From contig NZ_CP034157.1 in assembly GCF_003860565.1 (NCBI RefSeq), forward strand, positions 1,984,001 through 2,048,000: a DNA stretch of 64,000 nt. The letters are read 5' to 3'. Under the pieces are notes generated by a model. It saw only the letters and a list, made by a program, of their open reading frames with translations, was not told the origin of the DNA and did not search any database. Positions 34,521-43,924 of this stretch are shown one piece after another (the stretch's first letter is position 1; each line of letters starts with the position of its first letter). Origin of the DNA: Cloacibacterium normanense (lineage in GTDB: Bacteria; Bacteroidota; Bacteroidia; Flavobacteriales; Weeksellaceae). Both the position numbers and the translations under genes were made by a program.

Positions 34521-34553
34521 AAAGTTCACCATTTTCTGGAAATGATGAACTTT
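34521..34553 (-). terminator. Intrinsic terminator after the zinc metalloprotease gene
   Basis: 14-bp stem AAAGTTCACCATTT / AAATGATGAACTTT with one mismatch and a 5-nt loop, 9 bp past the stop. Confidence 0.8.
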
Positions 34554-34562
34554 ATTTTTCAA

Positions 34563-37082
34563 TTATTTTACTTCTAAAGCTTTATCTATCCTATAAACCA
34601 AATCTTCTAAATGATATTTGGTCACCGCATCTTGTGCATTTTGTGCATTTTTAGAAGCATCTGCTTTTATTTCTCTTAAAACTCCTCTGGTTAATGATTT
34701 CACATCAGAATTATCAGAAACATTTTCAGCATTTCTACCAGTGCTAGGTTTACTTGCTTGAGTTCTCGCTATTAAAGTTTCTACAAAATTTTTCTGTAAA
34801 TTTCTTCTGTAAATATCAATTTTAGAAGAAGATTTCAACTCAGAAAACACACTGTTTTTAATATCTTGAAGATAATCATACACAGCGTAAGCATTAGCAT
34901 CTAAAGATTCTCCTTCATATAATTTATTCAAAACACCTTCGCTTAAAACTCTATTGAACACTGTTTTTTGAAGATTTTCTACCACTTCTACAGGCGATTT
35001 ATCTATTTTGTTTAAAACAGAAGTTTTCAACAACCAATTTGGAGTGGTAAATACATTTTCTGATAAAAATTTCAAAGCTTCTTTTTGCTCTGATTTAGAA
35101 ACCAATTCGTAAATAGCTCCTTTTTGCTCTACCATTTTCGGTGTTTCTTTTACGCCACCGATGTATTTAGAAACGTGACCTAAATATCTAGCAAACTGAC
35201 CAGAAACTTGAGTAAATCTATTATTAAGACTGCTGTAATCTTCATTTGGTTTTGTACTCCACGTTTCTATGTTTTCCATGATTCTCTGAAGGTTTTTCAC
35301 TCCGTATTTTCCAGCAATCATAGGATTATCTCCTACTTGTTCGCTTTGTGAACGCGGATCATAAGGATTGGTTTCAGTACCAAACCAAAGTCTAGGATTT
35401 TGTAATTTTTCCATCACCCATTTATTAAGATGAGCTTTTTCTTTTTCAGGAGAATTATAGTTATAAAATCTTCTGTAACCCCATTCTATTGCCCAGTCAT
35501 CATAATCACCAATTCTTGGCATTAATCCAGCTTCGCCTACATTATCTTCTGGTTGCGCTACATAGTTAAATCTCGCATAATCCATAATTGAAGGAGTGTG
35601 TCCATTGGCTTTTAACCAAGCTTTATTTCTAAGATTTTCTACAGGAACCGTAGAACTAGACCCAAAATTATGTCTCAAACCAAGGGTATGTCCCACTTCG
35701 TGTGAAGAAACAAATCTGATTAATTGTCCCATTAATTCATCATCAAAATCTACTTTTCTAGCTCTTGGATCATTCGGTGAAGCTTGCACGAAATACCAAT
35801 CGTTCAACAATTTCATCACATTGTGATACCAATTGATGTGACTTTCCAAAATTTCGCCAGTTCTTGGGTCTGCAATTGAAGGACCAGAAGCATTAGGAAC
35901 ATCTGAAGGTTTATAAACGATAGCCGAGAATCTTGCATCTTCTAAACTCCATTCTGGATCTTCTTTAGCATTCGGAACTTTTGCATAAATCGCATTTTTG
36001 AAACCTGCTTTTTCAAAAGCTTTTTGCCAATCATTTACTCCTTGAATTAAATATGGAATCCATTTTTTCGGAGTTAATGGGTCTATGTAAAAAACTATTG
36101 GTTTTTCTGGCTCTACCAATTCGCCTCTTTTATATTTTTCTAAATCTTTCGCTTTGGGTTCAAGTCTCCATCTTTTTACTAGAGAAACTCTTTCTACGCC
36201 TTGAGGATTTTCATCAAAATCTGTATAACCTACTGTAAAATAACCTACCCTAGGATCAAAATACCTTGCCTGCATTTTATTTTCTGGCAAAAGAATAATA
36301 GAAGAATTCACTTCTACAGTATAATTTCCGCTCACTTCAGGTTTTGGAGCACCTGGAATTGGCAAAGCTTCTCCTGCACTTCTGTTGTAGGTTTTAGTCG
36401 TGTTAATTTCAATATTGGTAGGGAAAGATTTCACGAAATTGACAAAAGATTTATCTTTTTGAAAAGCGCCCACTCTAAATCCTTTCTTGAAACGAGTATC
36501 AAAAGAAACCACATCATTATCTGCATTGATAAAATCTGTAACATCTATCACCGTAGAGTTTTTTTCTTTACCGAAAGCTTTAATGTCAAAAGCTTGTTCT
36601 ATAGAATTTACGTTGTTTCTCATCACTGTTTTATACATTGCAGAGGTAGAATCTTTAGCATAATCTAAATAAGAAATAGAGCGTAAAAACACCTTATCAT
36701 TTGGTCCTTTCTCGAAACTGATAACGTTTTGACTGATTTGGTCTCCTGCATAACCTACTGTTCCCATTCTCATTTCGGCACCGGCTTTGGTCAATCTGGT
36801 GACTACCAAAAATTCTTTTTTCAGTGTTTTATCAGGAATTTCGAAATAGTATTTGTCTTCTACCTTGTGAACGGTAATAATTCCTTCATCGCTAACTGCT
36901 TTGTTGGTAATTACTTTCTCGAAAGGTTGAATTTTTTCTGGTTTTTTGTCTTTTGGTTTTGCAGTGTTTACGGTGTCTTTTTTAGCTTTTACATCTACTT
37001 TTACACTGTCTTTCTGTTGAGAAAATGCGCTCGCTGACATCATTAATGACAATGCGCAAAACAAATTCAGTACATTTTTCAT
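34563..37082 (-). CDS. Exported zinc-dependent metalloprotease (DUF5117/DUF5118/DUF4953 type)
   Basis: 839 residues. Signal peptide MKNVLNLFCALSLMMSASAFSQ, then a Lys/Pro-rich linker and large N-terminal DUF5117-like β region. The zinc motif HEVGHTLGLRHNF (about residues 460-472) matches H-E-x-x-H-x-x-G-x-x-H, followed by the methionine turn SIMDYARFN. C-terminal part is helical. Family members are annotated as zinc-dependent metalloproteases of Bacteroidota with unknown substrate. No T9SS signal is visible, so it probably stays periplasmic. Lies between rlmD and the DUF6452 gene. Confidence 0.88.
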   Translation of the reverse strand: MKNVLNLFCALSLMMSASAFSQQKDSVKVDVKAKKDTVNTAKPKDKKPEKIQPFEKVITNKAVSDEGIITVHKVEDKYYFEIPDKTLKKEFLVVTRLTKAGAEMRMGTVGYAGDQISQNVISFEKGPNDKVFLRSISYLDYAKDSTSAMYKTVMRNNVNSIEQAFDIKAFGKEKNSTVIDVTDFINADNDVVSFDTRFKKGFRVGAFQKDKSFVNFVKSFPTNIEINTTKTYNRSAGEALPIPGAPKPEVSGNYTVEVNSSIILLPENKMQARYFDPRVGYFTVGYTDFDENPQGVERVSLVKRWRLEPKAKDLEKYKRGELVEPEKPIVFYIDPLTPKKWIPYLIQGVNDWQKAFEKAGFKNAIYAKVPNAKEDPEWSLEDARFSAIVYKPSDVPNASGPSIADPRTGEILESHINWYHNVMKLLNDWYFVQASPNDPRARKVDFDDELMGQLIRFVSSHEVGHTLGLRHNFGSSSTVPVENLRNKAWLKANGHTPSIMDYARFNYVAQPEDNVGEAGLMPRIGDYDDWAIEWGYRRFYNYNSPEKEKAHLNKWVMEKLQNPRLWFGTETNPYDPRSQSEQVGDNPMIAGKYGVKNLQRIMENIETWSTKPNEDYSSLNNRFTQVSGQFARYLGHVSKYIGGVKETPKMVEQKGAIYELVSKSEQKEALKFLSENVFTTPNWLLKTSVLNKIDKSPVEVVENLQKTVFNRVLSEGVLNKLYEGESLDANAYAVYDYLQDIKNSVFSELKSSSKIDIYRRNLQKNFVETLIARTQASKPSTGRNAENVSDNSDVKSLTRGVLREIKADASKNAQNAQDAVTKYHLEDLVYRIDKALEVK

Positions 37083-37167
37083 TCGATATTTTAATTTTTT
37101 ATTTGGTTAAAATACCTCAACTATAAGATAAAAAAATTGAGGATTCTGTTTCGAACCCCCAATTTAG

Positions 37168-38577
37168 TTATTTTTTTATTAATAGCGCTATATTTTCTAC
37201 GTGATGTGTCTGCGGAAACATATCTACTGGCAGAATCTTCACCACATCATAATGTTCCTTCATCAGTGCTAAATCTCTAGCTTGAGTAGCAGAATTACAG
37301 CTAACATAGACAATTTTTGGCGGTGCTAATTTCAGAATTTGTTCTACCACTTTTTGGTGCATTCCGTCTCTAGGTGGATCGGTAATCAAAACATTTGGTT
37401 TTGGATGATTGGCTAAAAACTCTTCTGTGAAAACGTCTTTCATATCGCCACAATAAAACTCGCAATTCTCTAAACCATTGAGTTTAGCATGTTCTTTTGC
37501 AGCATCAATCGCTTCTTGCACCGATTCTATTCCGATTACGTATTTTGCTTTTTTGGCAATATATTGCGCAATCGTTCCTGTTCCTGTATATAAATCATAA
37601 ACCACATCATTTTCAGAAATTTCTGCAAATTCTAGTGTTTTTCTATACAAATTCAGCGCTTGTTTATAATTGGTTTGGAAGAAAGATTTCGGTCCGATTT
37701 TAAATTTCAGCCCATCCATTTCTTCATAAATAAAACCTTCGCCGAAATACGTCTGTACATCTAAATCATAAATAGAATCATTCTGTTTCGGATTGATGGC
37801 ATAAACCAATGTTTTGATTTGCGGAAATTTCTCTAAAATATAATCGAATAATTGTTCTCTGTTCTCCTTCTCTTCTCTGTACAATTGGAATAAAACCATC
37901 CATTCTCCTTGAGAGTTTTGACGAAGCATTAAAGTTCTCAAAAAGCCTTCTTGATTTCTTACATCAAAAAAATCTAACCCTTTATTGATGGCATAATTTC
38001 TTACGGCTAATCTTAAATCATTAGATGGCGCTTCTTGAAGGAAGCATTCTTGTAAATCTAAAATTTTGCTCCACATTCCTGGAATATGGAATCCTAAAGC
38101 ATCTTTATTCCCGAAATTTTCTTCGGAACTGATTTCGTATTGAGTAAGCCAACGAGCGTTAGAAAAAGAAAACTCCATTTTATTTCTGTAGAAATATTCT
38201 TGCTCTGAACCGAGAATAGGTAAGGTTTCAAAATTTTCGATTCCACCGATTCGTTTGATATTGTTATAAACTTCTTCTTGCTTGAAATCGAGTTGTTTTT
38301 GGTAAGAAAGGTTCTGCCATTTGCAACCACCGCAAACTCCGAAATGAATACATTTCGGCTCTACTCTGTAAGGTGATTTTTCTAAAATTTCTACTGCTTC
38401 TGCTTCGAAGTATTTAGATTTAGATTTTTTCACTCTGGCATTAACTACATCACCCGGAACCGCACCAGAAACTAAAACTGTTTTCCCTTCCTCAGTTTTT
38501 CCTACGGCTACACCTTTTGCACCAGCAGTAATTAATTTAATATTTTCTAAAATAATGTTTTTCTTTTTCTTACTCAT
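37168..38577 (-). CDS. rlmD: 23S rRNA (uracil-C5)-methyltransferase RlmD-type
   Basis: 469 residues. S-adenosylmethionine-dependent methyltransferase that modifies a uracil in 23S rRNA (U1939 in E. coli). An N-terminal TRAM domain (about 5-65), the iron-sulphur cluster cysteines in CIHFGVCGGCKWQNLSY, the SAM-binding VVYDLYTGTGTIAQYIA, ITDPPRDGM and the catalytic VYVSCNSATQARDL (nucleophile Cys) are present. The SAM fold and Cys positions fit RumA/RlmD. Its own promoter lies just upstream. Confidence 0.93.
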   Translation of the reverse strand: MSKKKKNIILENIKLITAGAKGVAVGKTEEGKTVLVSGAVPGDVVNARVKKSKSKYFEAEAVEILEKSPYRVEPKCIHFGVCGGCKWQNLSYQKQLDFKQEEVYNNIKRIGGIENFETLPILGSEQEYFYRNKMEFSFSNARWLTQYEISSEENFGNKDALGFHIPGMWSKILDLQECFLQEAPSNDLRLAVRNYAINKGLDFFDVRNQEGFLRTLMLRQNSQGEWMVLFQLYREEKENREQLFDYILEKFPQIKTLVYAINPKQNDSIYDLDVQTYFGEGFIYEEMDGLKFKIGPKSFFQTNYKQALNLYRKTLEFAEISENDVVYDLYTGTGTIAQYIAKKAKYVIGIESVQEAIDAAKEHAKLNGLENCEFYCGDMKDVFTEEFLANHPKPNVLITDPPRDGMHQKVVEQILKLAPPKIVYVSCNSATQARDLALMKEHYDVVKILPVDMFPQTHHVENIALLIKK

Positions 38578-38584
38578 AACGATG

Positions 38585-38592
38585 CAAAATTA
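38585..38592 (-). promoter_or_regulatory. rlmD: Candidate -7 box of rlmD
   Basis: Minus-strand TAATTTTG ending 8 bp before the ATG, which would make the transcript leaderless or nearly so. Confidence 0.45.
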
Positions 38593-38646
38593 ATGTTTTA
38601 AAACTAATTTTTAGAGTGATTGTTGATTTGATGTCTATTGAAAAAT

Positions 38647-38672
38647 AAAAAGCGGACTAAAGTCCGCTTTTT
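38647..38672 (-). terminator. Intrinsic terminator after the TlpA-like gene
   Basis: 12-bp stem AAAAAGCGGACT / AGTCCGCTTTTT with a 2-nt loop. Confidence 0.9.
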
Positions 38673-38692
38673 GATATGATATTTTATCTTTT

Positions 38693-40195
38693 TTAGTGAC
38701 CGTGACCATCATTTGCAGAATGCTCAGTTGGTGGAGCCATCATTTCTGGAGTTTGAGGAATTCCAGTTGGAGCTTGTAAACCAGAAGCTTTGTTCAATCC
38801 ATCTACTAGAGCTGGGTCTGCGATATTTAAGTAAGTTTTACTAGAAATTTTACCGTCTTTATCAATGATGATGAAACTTGGCATTTTAAATCCATACACT
38901 GCAAATTTCTTAGCAACTTCAGATTTCATACCACCCGTTGCATAATAATTATTCCCTTGAATTCCTGTAAACATCGCTTTAGAAGTTTTCACAAATTGGT
39001 CTTGAGTATCATCTAAATTAATGAAAGCAAAATTCATTTTTGAACCATAGAATTTCACCATTTCTTTAAGAACAGGCAATGTACTTTCTGTAATATAAGG
39101 ATTCCAAGAAGCGTAGAACACTAATGCTGTAGGTTTTCCTTTAAGGTCTGCTAAAGTTGTTTTATTGCCATCTTGTTTTACTAAATTTAAACCAGAAACA
39201 TCAGTTCCTTGCTCAATTCCGTAAATAGCTTCTTCTAAATTTTTCAACTCAGATTTGATTGCAGAATTTTTGATTTTAGTATCTAAAAATTTAAAAACTT
39301 CTTGTAATTTAGGATTAGCAGGCTCTCTTAAATCATATTGAGCAGCTACCGCAGCAAGAAGATATTCTTTAGTTTTATCTGAAACATCTTTTTGGGTGTC
39401 TAAGAATTTAGAGAACATTTGCACATTAGAAGTCGGAGCAGCATTCTTTTGTCCTTCGAAGAATTTTTGGAAACCTGCACTTAATTTACTGATAACGTAG
39501 TTTCTGTAATTAGGCATATCTTCTACATAGCTTTCGTTTTCTAGACTTTTTTGGAAATCTAACAATTTAGCTCCTGCTTTATATTTAGGATCATTGGTAG
39601 CTGGACCATGCATACTTTCGTACTGAGAAGAAATCATCAATAAAGTTACATCTAGTTCTCTTTTATTGAATTTTTCTACATCGCTGTCTGGTTTTTTTAC
39701 CTTAGCGATTTCGTCCATTTTTTTGGTAATATCACCTTTATATTTTTCTAATTCTTTTAGGAAATCTTCTTCTTTTTTAGAAATAACAGATTGGTCTAAT
39801 TTAGACATATATTGGTTAATGAATTGCTGAGATTCCATTAAATATTCTGTATTTCCTTTAGCATCACCAGTAATTTTCATTCCCTGAGGGAAAAGCATCG
39901 CTTCAAAATCAAGATTTACCTTATCACCACCTTTTAGATAAAGAAAACCTGTGTTTCCTGCGTAAGTAATTACATAAACTCCATCTCTAGGAATTTCTAT
40001 GGTTTCTGAGAAATTTCCTTTGGCATCTACACCAAAATTAGCAAGCGGTAAAGTTGCAATTCCTGAAGCATCAATGATTTCTAATCTTTCTAATGGTGAG
40101 CCATTAGTCACTTTACCATTTATGGTTACTTTGCCACCTTTAGAACATGATAGCATTAAAATGGAGAATAAGAATAATAAAAAATATTTTTTCAT
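38693..40195 (-). CDS. TlpA-like thioredoxin-fold lipoprotein lacking CxxC
   Basis: 500 residues from the ATG at 40193-40195; a GTG 33 bp upstream is rejected because it would precede the lipoprotein signal MKKYFLLFLFSILMLSCSKG (lipobox L-S-C). The N-terminal DUF4369-like β domain (about 20-130) is followed by a helical middle and a thioredoxin-like C-terminal domain (about 350-480). Where TlpA/ResA proteins have W-C-x-x-C this one has ASWNPYITES, so no redox dithiol remains. The tail is His-rich (EHSANDGHGH). Thiol-disulfide exchange is unlikely. Related flavobacterial proteins keep the fold with a different role. Confidence 0.82.
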   Translation of the reverse strand: MKKYFLLFLFSILMLSCSKGGKVTINGKVTNGSPLERLEIIDASGIATLPLANFGVDAKGNFSETIEIPRDGVYVITYAGNTGFLYLKGGDKVNLDFEAMLFPQGMKITGDAKGNTEYLMESQQFINQYMSKLDQSVISKKEEDFLKELEKYKGDITKKMDEIAKVKKPDSDVEKFNKRELDVTLLMISSQYESMHGPATNDPKYKAGAKLLDFQKSLENESYVEDMPNYRNYVISKLSAGFQKFFEGQKNAAPTSNVQMFSKFLDTQKDVSDKTKEYLLAAVAAQYDLREPANPKLQEVFKFLDTKIKNSAIKSELKNLEEAIYGIEQGTDVSGLNLVKQDGNKTTLADLKGKPTALVFYASWNPYITESTLPVLKEMVKFYGSKMNFAFINLDDTQDQFVKTSKAMFTGIQGNNYYATGGMKSEVAKKFAVYGFKMPSFIIIDKDGKISSKTYLNIADPALVDGLNKASGLQAPTGIPQTPEMMAPPTEHSANDGHGH

Positions 40196-40229
40196 TTCTT
40201 TAAAAAAGTTGTTTTTGTTTTTAATCACG

Positions 40230-40237
40230 CAAAAATA
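40230..40237 (-). promoter_or_regulatory. Candidate -7 box of the TlpA-like gene
   Basis: Minus-strand TATTTTTG, 35 bp upstream of the ATG at 40195. Its location also argues against the upstream GTG start at 40228. Confidence 0.45.
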
Positions 40238-40292
40238 TACTTTTAGTTTTATTTGCAGAAAAAAACTTTGTGTTTTGGGAAAGTTTTAACGA

Positions 40293-40321
40293 AAAATCAC
40301 CTCAAAGAAAGAGGTGATTTT
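40293..40321 (-). terminator. Intrinsic terminator of the sdhCAB operon
   Basis: 11-bp stem AAAATCACCTC / GAGGTGATTTT with a 7-nt loop, just past the sdhB stop. Confidence 0.85.
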
Positions 40322-40342
40322 CAAATTATTTCATTGATAAGG

Positions 40343-41113
40343 TTAATCTACTGTAGTAAATTGAGCCGCAAGAAATTCTCTGTTCATTCTAGCGATGTTT
40401 TCTAGAGAAATTCCTTTAGGACATTCTACTTCGCAAGCACCTGTGTTAGAACAGTTACCGAAGCCTTCTTCGTCCATTTGTTTTACCATGTTTAGTACTC
40501 TTCTCTTCGCTTCTACTCTACCTTGTGGTAAAAGGGCAAACTGAGAAACTTTAGCACCTACAAATAGCATAGCAGAACCATTTTTACAAGTTGCTACACA
40601 AGCTCCACAACCAATACAAGCTGCAGCATCCATTGCTTTATCTGCATCTTCTTTAGGAACTGGGATAGCGTTTGCATCAAGTGTATTTCCTGAAGTATTT
40701 ACAGAAACAAAACCACCTGCAGCCATAATTCTGTCAAATGCGCTTCTGTCTACTACCAAGTCTTTGATAACTGGGAAAGCAGCACTTCTCCAAGGTTCAA
40801 TAGTGATGGTTTCTCCATCTTTGAACATTCTCATGTGCAATTGGCAAGTTGTAATTCCTGTATCTGGACCGTGAGCTCTACCATTAATGTACAATGAACA
40901 CATTCCGCAGATTCCTTCTCTACAATCGTGGTCGAATGCTACTGGTTCGCTTCCGTTATTTACCAATTGTTCGTTTAGCATATCTAGCATTTCAAGGAAA
41001 GAAGAATCCGTAGAAACATCTGATATTTTATAGGTCTCGAACTGACCTTTTGATTTATTATTTTTCTGTCTCCAAATTTTTAGAGTCAGGTTTAATCCTT
41101 TTTTTGCACTCAT
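40343..41113 (-). CDS. sdhB: Succinate dehydrogenase iron-sulphur subunit
   Basis: 256 residues. Passes electrons from the SdhA flavin to quinone through three Fe-S clusters at the cytoplasmic face of the inner membrane. [2Fe-2S] ligands: [18 protein letters not shown] and a later Cys in TTCQLHMR; [4Fe-4S] and [3Fe-4S] ligands: [16 protein letters not shown] and [15 protein letters not shown]. Last gene of sdhCAB, 22 bp after sdhA. Confidence 0.96.
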   Translation of the reverse strand: MSAKKGLNLTLKIWRQKNNKSKGQFETYKISDVSTDSSFLEMLDMLNEQLVNNGSEPVAFDHDCREGICGMCSLYINGRAHGPDTGITTCQLHMRMFKDGETITIEPWRSAAFPVIKDLVVDRSAFDRIMAAGGFVSVNTSGNTLDANAIPVPKEDADKAMDAAACIGCGACVATCKNGSAMLFVGAKVSQFALLPQGRVEAKRRVLNMVKQMDEEGFGNCSNTGACEVECPKGISLENIARMNREFLAAQFTTVD

Positions 41114-41135
41114 TTTTTAAATTATTTTATGGAGA

Positions 41136-41816
41136 TTATTTATAACTTCTCGTTTTCACTTCAATATTCTCGTACACCAATTCTTCTTTGTGCAATACTT
41201 CGGCGTTGATATCATCACCTTTGTATTCCCAAGCTGCTACATACTTGTAGTTCTCGTCATCTCTTTCTGCTTCACCTTCTGGAGTAGCGTGATCCCAACG
41301 GAAGTGTCCTCCACAAGATTCTTTTCTTTCAAGAGCATCTTTCGCCATTAATTGACCTAATTCTAAGAAATCTGCTACTCTGAATGCTTTTTCAAGCTCT
41401 GTATTCATTCCATCTGCTTCGCCAGGAACTTTTACATTTTTCCAGAAATCGTTTCTGATTTCTTCTATTTCTTTAATTGCTTCTGCTAAACCTTCTGGAG
41501 TTCTTCCCATACCTACTTTGTTCCACATTACATTTCCTAGTTTTTTGTGGAAGTAATCTACAGAGTGAGTTCCTTTATTGGTTAAGAAGAAGTTTACTTT
41601 GTCTTTAATTTCTTTTTCAGCAGCTTCAAATTCTGAAGAATTGGTAGGAATTTGTCCTGTTCTGATGTCTGCAGAAAGATAATCTGCAATCGTGTAAGGC
41701 AATACGAAATATCCGTCTGCTAAACCTTGCATTAAAGCAGATGCACCTAATCTGTTTGCGCCGTGGTCTGAGAAATTAGCCTCACCAATTACGAAACAAC
41801 CAGGAATAGTACTCAT
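41136..41816 (-). CDS. sdhA: Succinate dehydrogenase flavoprotein, C-terminal part (frameshifted)
   Basis: 226 residues holding the C-terminal part of SdhA (STIPGCFVIGEANFSDHGAN onward, with GANRLGASALMQGL and the C-terminal SHFRWDH-like CGGHFRWDHATPEGEAERDD). Its ATG is an internal methionine of the normal protein, not a real gene start. Together with the upstream fragment and nine residues in the joint (GGVWVDYNL) it makes a complete protein of about 670 residues, the length typical of Bacteroidota SdhA. Confidence 0.85.
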   Translation of the reverse strand: MSTIPGCFVIGEANFSDHGANRLGASALMQGLADGYFVLPYTIADYLSADIRTGQIPTNSSEFEAAEKEIKDKVNFFLTNKGTHSVDYFHKKLGNVMWNKVGMGRTPEGLAEAIKEIEEIRNDFWKNVKVPGEADGMNTELEKAFRVADFLELGQLMAKDALERKESCGGHFRWDHATPEGEAERDDENYKYVAAWEYKGDDINAEVLHKEELVYENIEVKTRSYK

Positions 41817-41827
41817 TAAGTTATAAT

Positions 41828-41845
41828 CTACCCAAACTCCTCCAT
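41828..41845 (-). other. sdhA: Apparent -1 frameshift site in sdhA
   Basis: Read on the minus strand the sequence goes ATGGAGGAGTTTGGGTAG, where ATGGGAGGAGTTTGGGTAG would keep the frame and encode M-G-G-V-W-V. One G (a C on the plus strand, near 41842-41843) is missing, producing the premature stop at 41828-41830. Confidence 0.85.
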
Positions 41846-43147
41846 GGTATAGTGAACTGCAGGATAAATTTTCATAGGAGTTACGTATGGATCGTCTGCT
41901 GTAATTTTCTCATACATTTGGAATAGGTTTCCGTATTTTTCTTCCACCCATTTTTTACCCAAATCGTAGATTTGTTTTTCAGAAGGATTGTGAATGTTTT
42001 TCTCAGTCGCAGCTTCTCTACCTTTTTTCATAATTTCTGTAGAGAAATCTAAGAATACTCCTTCTTTAGTATCATTATTTTCGATTCCGAAACCAGCATC
42101 ACATCTTTCTTTAGCTGCTCTAGAAGCTACGTCTCTAGGTACTAAGTTACCGAATGCAGGATATCTTCTTTCTAAATAGTAATCTCTATCTTCTTCTTTT
42201 ATGCTTTCTGGTCTAAGTTTTCCTTCTCTGATGGCTTGAGCATCTTCTAATTTTTTAGGAACCCAAATTCTTCCAGAGTTTCTAAGAGATTCAGACATCA
42301 AAGTCAGTTTAGACTGTTGTGTTCCGTGAACTGGAATACAAGTTGGGTGAATCTGTACGAAACAAGGATTTGCGAAATACGCTCCTTTTTTGTGAATTTT
42401 CCAAGCTGCAGAAACGTTAGAACCCATCGCATTAGTAGAAAGGAAATATACGTTTCCGTAACCACCAGAAGCAATCACTACAGCGTGAGCAGAATGTCTT
42501 TCGATTTCTCCTGTCACTAAGTTTCTTGCAATAATACCTCTAGCTTTGCCATCTACCATTACTAAGTCCATCATTTCATGACGGTTGTACATCTTAATTC
42601 TACCTTTACCGATTTGACGGCTCATTGCAGAATATGCACCTAATAATAATTGCTGACCTGTTTGACCTTTTGCATAGAAAGTTCTCTTCACCTGAGTTCC
42701 ACCGAAAGAACGGTTATCTAACTGACCGCCGTATTCTCTACCGAAAGGAACACCTTGCGCTACACATTGGTCAATGATATTTGCTGAAACTTCTGCTAAT
42801 CTGTGTACGTTAGCTTCTCTTGCTCTATAATCTCCACCTTTGATGGTATCATAGAATAATCTGTAAACTGAGTCACCATCATTTTGATAATTTTTAGCTG
42901 CATTAATACCACCTTGAGCTGCAATAGAGTGCGCTCTTCTTGGTGAATCTTGGTAGCAAAAAGCTTTTACATTATATCCTTGCTCTGCAAGAGTTGCCGC
43001 AGCAGAACCACCAGCTAAACCAGTTCCTACTACAATAATATCTATTTTATCACGGTTATTTGGTGCAACCAAATTCATGTGTGCTTTATGATTTTTCCAT
43101 TTGTCTGCTAAAGGACCTGCTGGAATTTTTGAATCTAATTTGCTCAT
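41828..43147 (-). CDS. sdhA: Succinate dehydrogenase flavoprotein, N-terminal part (frameshifted)
   Basis: 439 residues, the first 435 normal SdhA sequence. Oxidises succinate to fumarate. FAD-binding [20 protein letters not shown], the covalent-FAD histidine region [14 protein letters not shown], and the catalytic [15 protein letters not shown] arginines are present. The frame then breaks after PAVHYTM into EEFG and a stop. SdhA is expected to be needed for aerobic growth, so a sequencing or assembly error is the first explanation; a real mutation or recoding cannot be excluded from sequence alone. Confidence 0.9.
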   Translation of the reverse strand: MSKLDSKIPAGPLADKWKNHKAHMNLVAPNNRDKIDIIVVGTGLAGGSAAATLAEQGYNVKAFCYQDSPRRAHSIAAQGGINAAKNYQNDGDSVYRLFYDTIKGGDYRAREANVHRLAEVSANIIDQCVAQGVPFGREYGGQLDNRSFGGTQVKRTFYAKGQTGQQLLLGAYSAMSRQIGKGRIKMYNRHEMMDLVMVDGKARGIIARNLVTGEIERHSAHAVVIASGGYGNVYFLSTNAMGSNVSAAWKIHKKGAYFANPCFVQIHPTCIPVHGTQQSKLTLMSESLRNSGRIWVPKKLEDAQAIREGKLRPESIKEEDRDYYLERRYPAFGNLVPRDVASRAAKERCDAGFGIENNDTKEGVFLDFSTEIMKKGREAATEKNIHNPSEKQIYDLGKKWVEEKYGNLFQMYEKITADDPYVTPMKIYPAVHYTMEEFG

Positions 43148-43160
43148 AATATTATGTAAA

Positions 43161-43823
43161 TTATTGAGTTACGAAATGAAATACAGCTACTACGATAAAT
43201 CCTAGCGGAATTAAAATAGAATACCAAGTTCCTAAAGTGTTTACACATTTTAAATATTTGGGATGTCTAGCTCCAATCGATTGGAATGATGATTGGAAAC
43301 CGTGTGATAAGTGCAATCCTAATAAAACAAAAGAAACTGCGTAAAAAATCACTCTCCATAAATCTGCAAACTTAGCATGTAACTCTTCCCAATATCTTGT
43401 TTCATTGATTGATAGAGCTTCTACATACTTATAATTCATTTCATGCATCCAGAAATCATACATATGCAGTCCTAAGAAAGCTAAAATTACTGCTCCAGAA
43501 ATAATCATATTTCTAGAAGACCAACTAGAATTTCCGCTGTTATTTGCTACAGCATATTTTACTGGTCTTGCGTTTTTGTTTTTCATTTCTAAAACGAAGC
43601 CCATTACAAAGTGAAAGATTACACCCGCTACTAAAACCGGCTGCATCACAAATTGTATTAAAGGATTGTATCCCATAAAATGAGACGCTGTGTTAAATGC
43701 ATCTTCACTAAATATCGATAGTAAATTTACCGACAAGTGAATCAACAAAAAGACAAGCAAAAACATTGCTGAAAGCGCCATTAAAAACTTTCTACCAATT
43801 GTAGATTGAGTTAATCCTGCCAT
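43161..43823 (-). CDS. sdhC: Succinate dehydrogenase cytochrome b subunit
   Basis: 220 residues, five predicted membrane helices; single-subunit b558-type anchor of the Bacteroidota and Bacillus SdhC group, which lacks SdhD. Begins [20 protein letters not shown] and carries conserved haem-ligand histidines in [25 protein letters not shown] and [10 protein letters not shown]. First gene of sdhCAB; the next gene starts 13 bp downstream. Confidence 0.93.
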   Translation of the reverse strand: MAGLTQSTIGRKFLMALSAMFLLVFLLIHLSVNLLSIFSEDAFNTASHFMGYNPLIQFVMQPVLVAGVIFHFVMGFVLEMKNKNARPVKYAVANNSGNSSWSSRNMIISGAVILAFLGLHMYDFWMHEMNYKYVEALSINETRYWEELHAKFADLWRVIFYAVSFVLLGLHLSHGFQSSFQSIGARHPKYLKCVNTLGTWYSILIPLGFIVVAVFHFVTQ

Positions 43824-43849
43824 TGTTTATTTATTTTTTTTAATTTTCA

Positions 43850-43857
43850 CAAAATTA
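43850..43857 (-). promoter_or_regulatory. sdhC: Candidate -7 box of sdhCAB
   Basis: Minus-strand TAATTTTG, 27 bp before the sdhC ATG. Confidence 0.5.
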
Positions 43858-43924
43858 AGAATTTGTTAACGTTTGAAATCATGACAAATGTCATATTTGT
43901 CAGTTTATAACTATTCTAAATAAA

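Noticed and set aside
41136-41816. The 226-codon frame as an independent flavoprotein gene
   Set aside because: It is the C-terminal part of SdhA displaced by one base; its ATG is an internal Met of the family.
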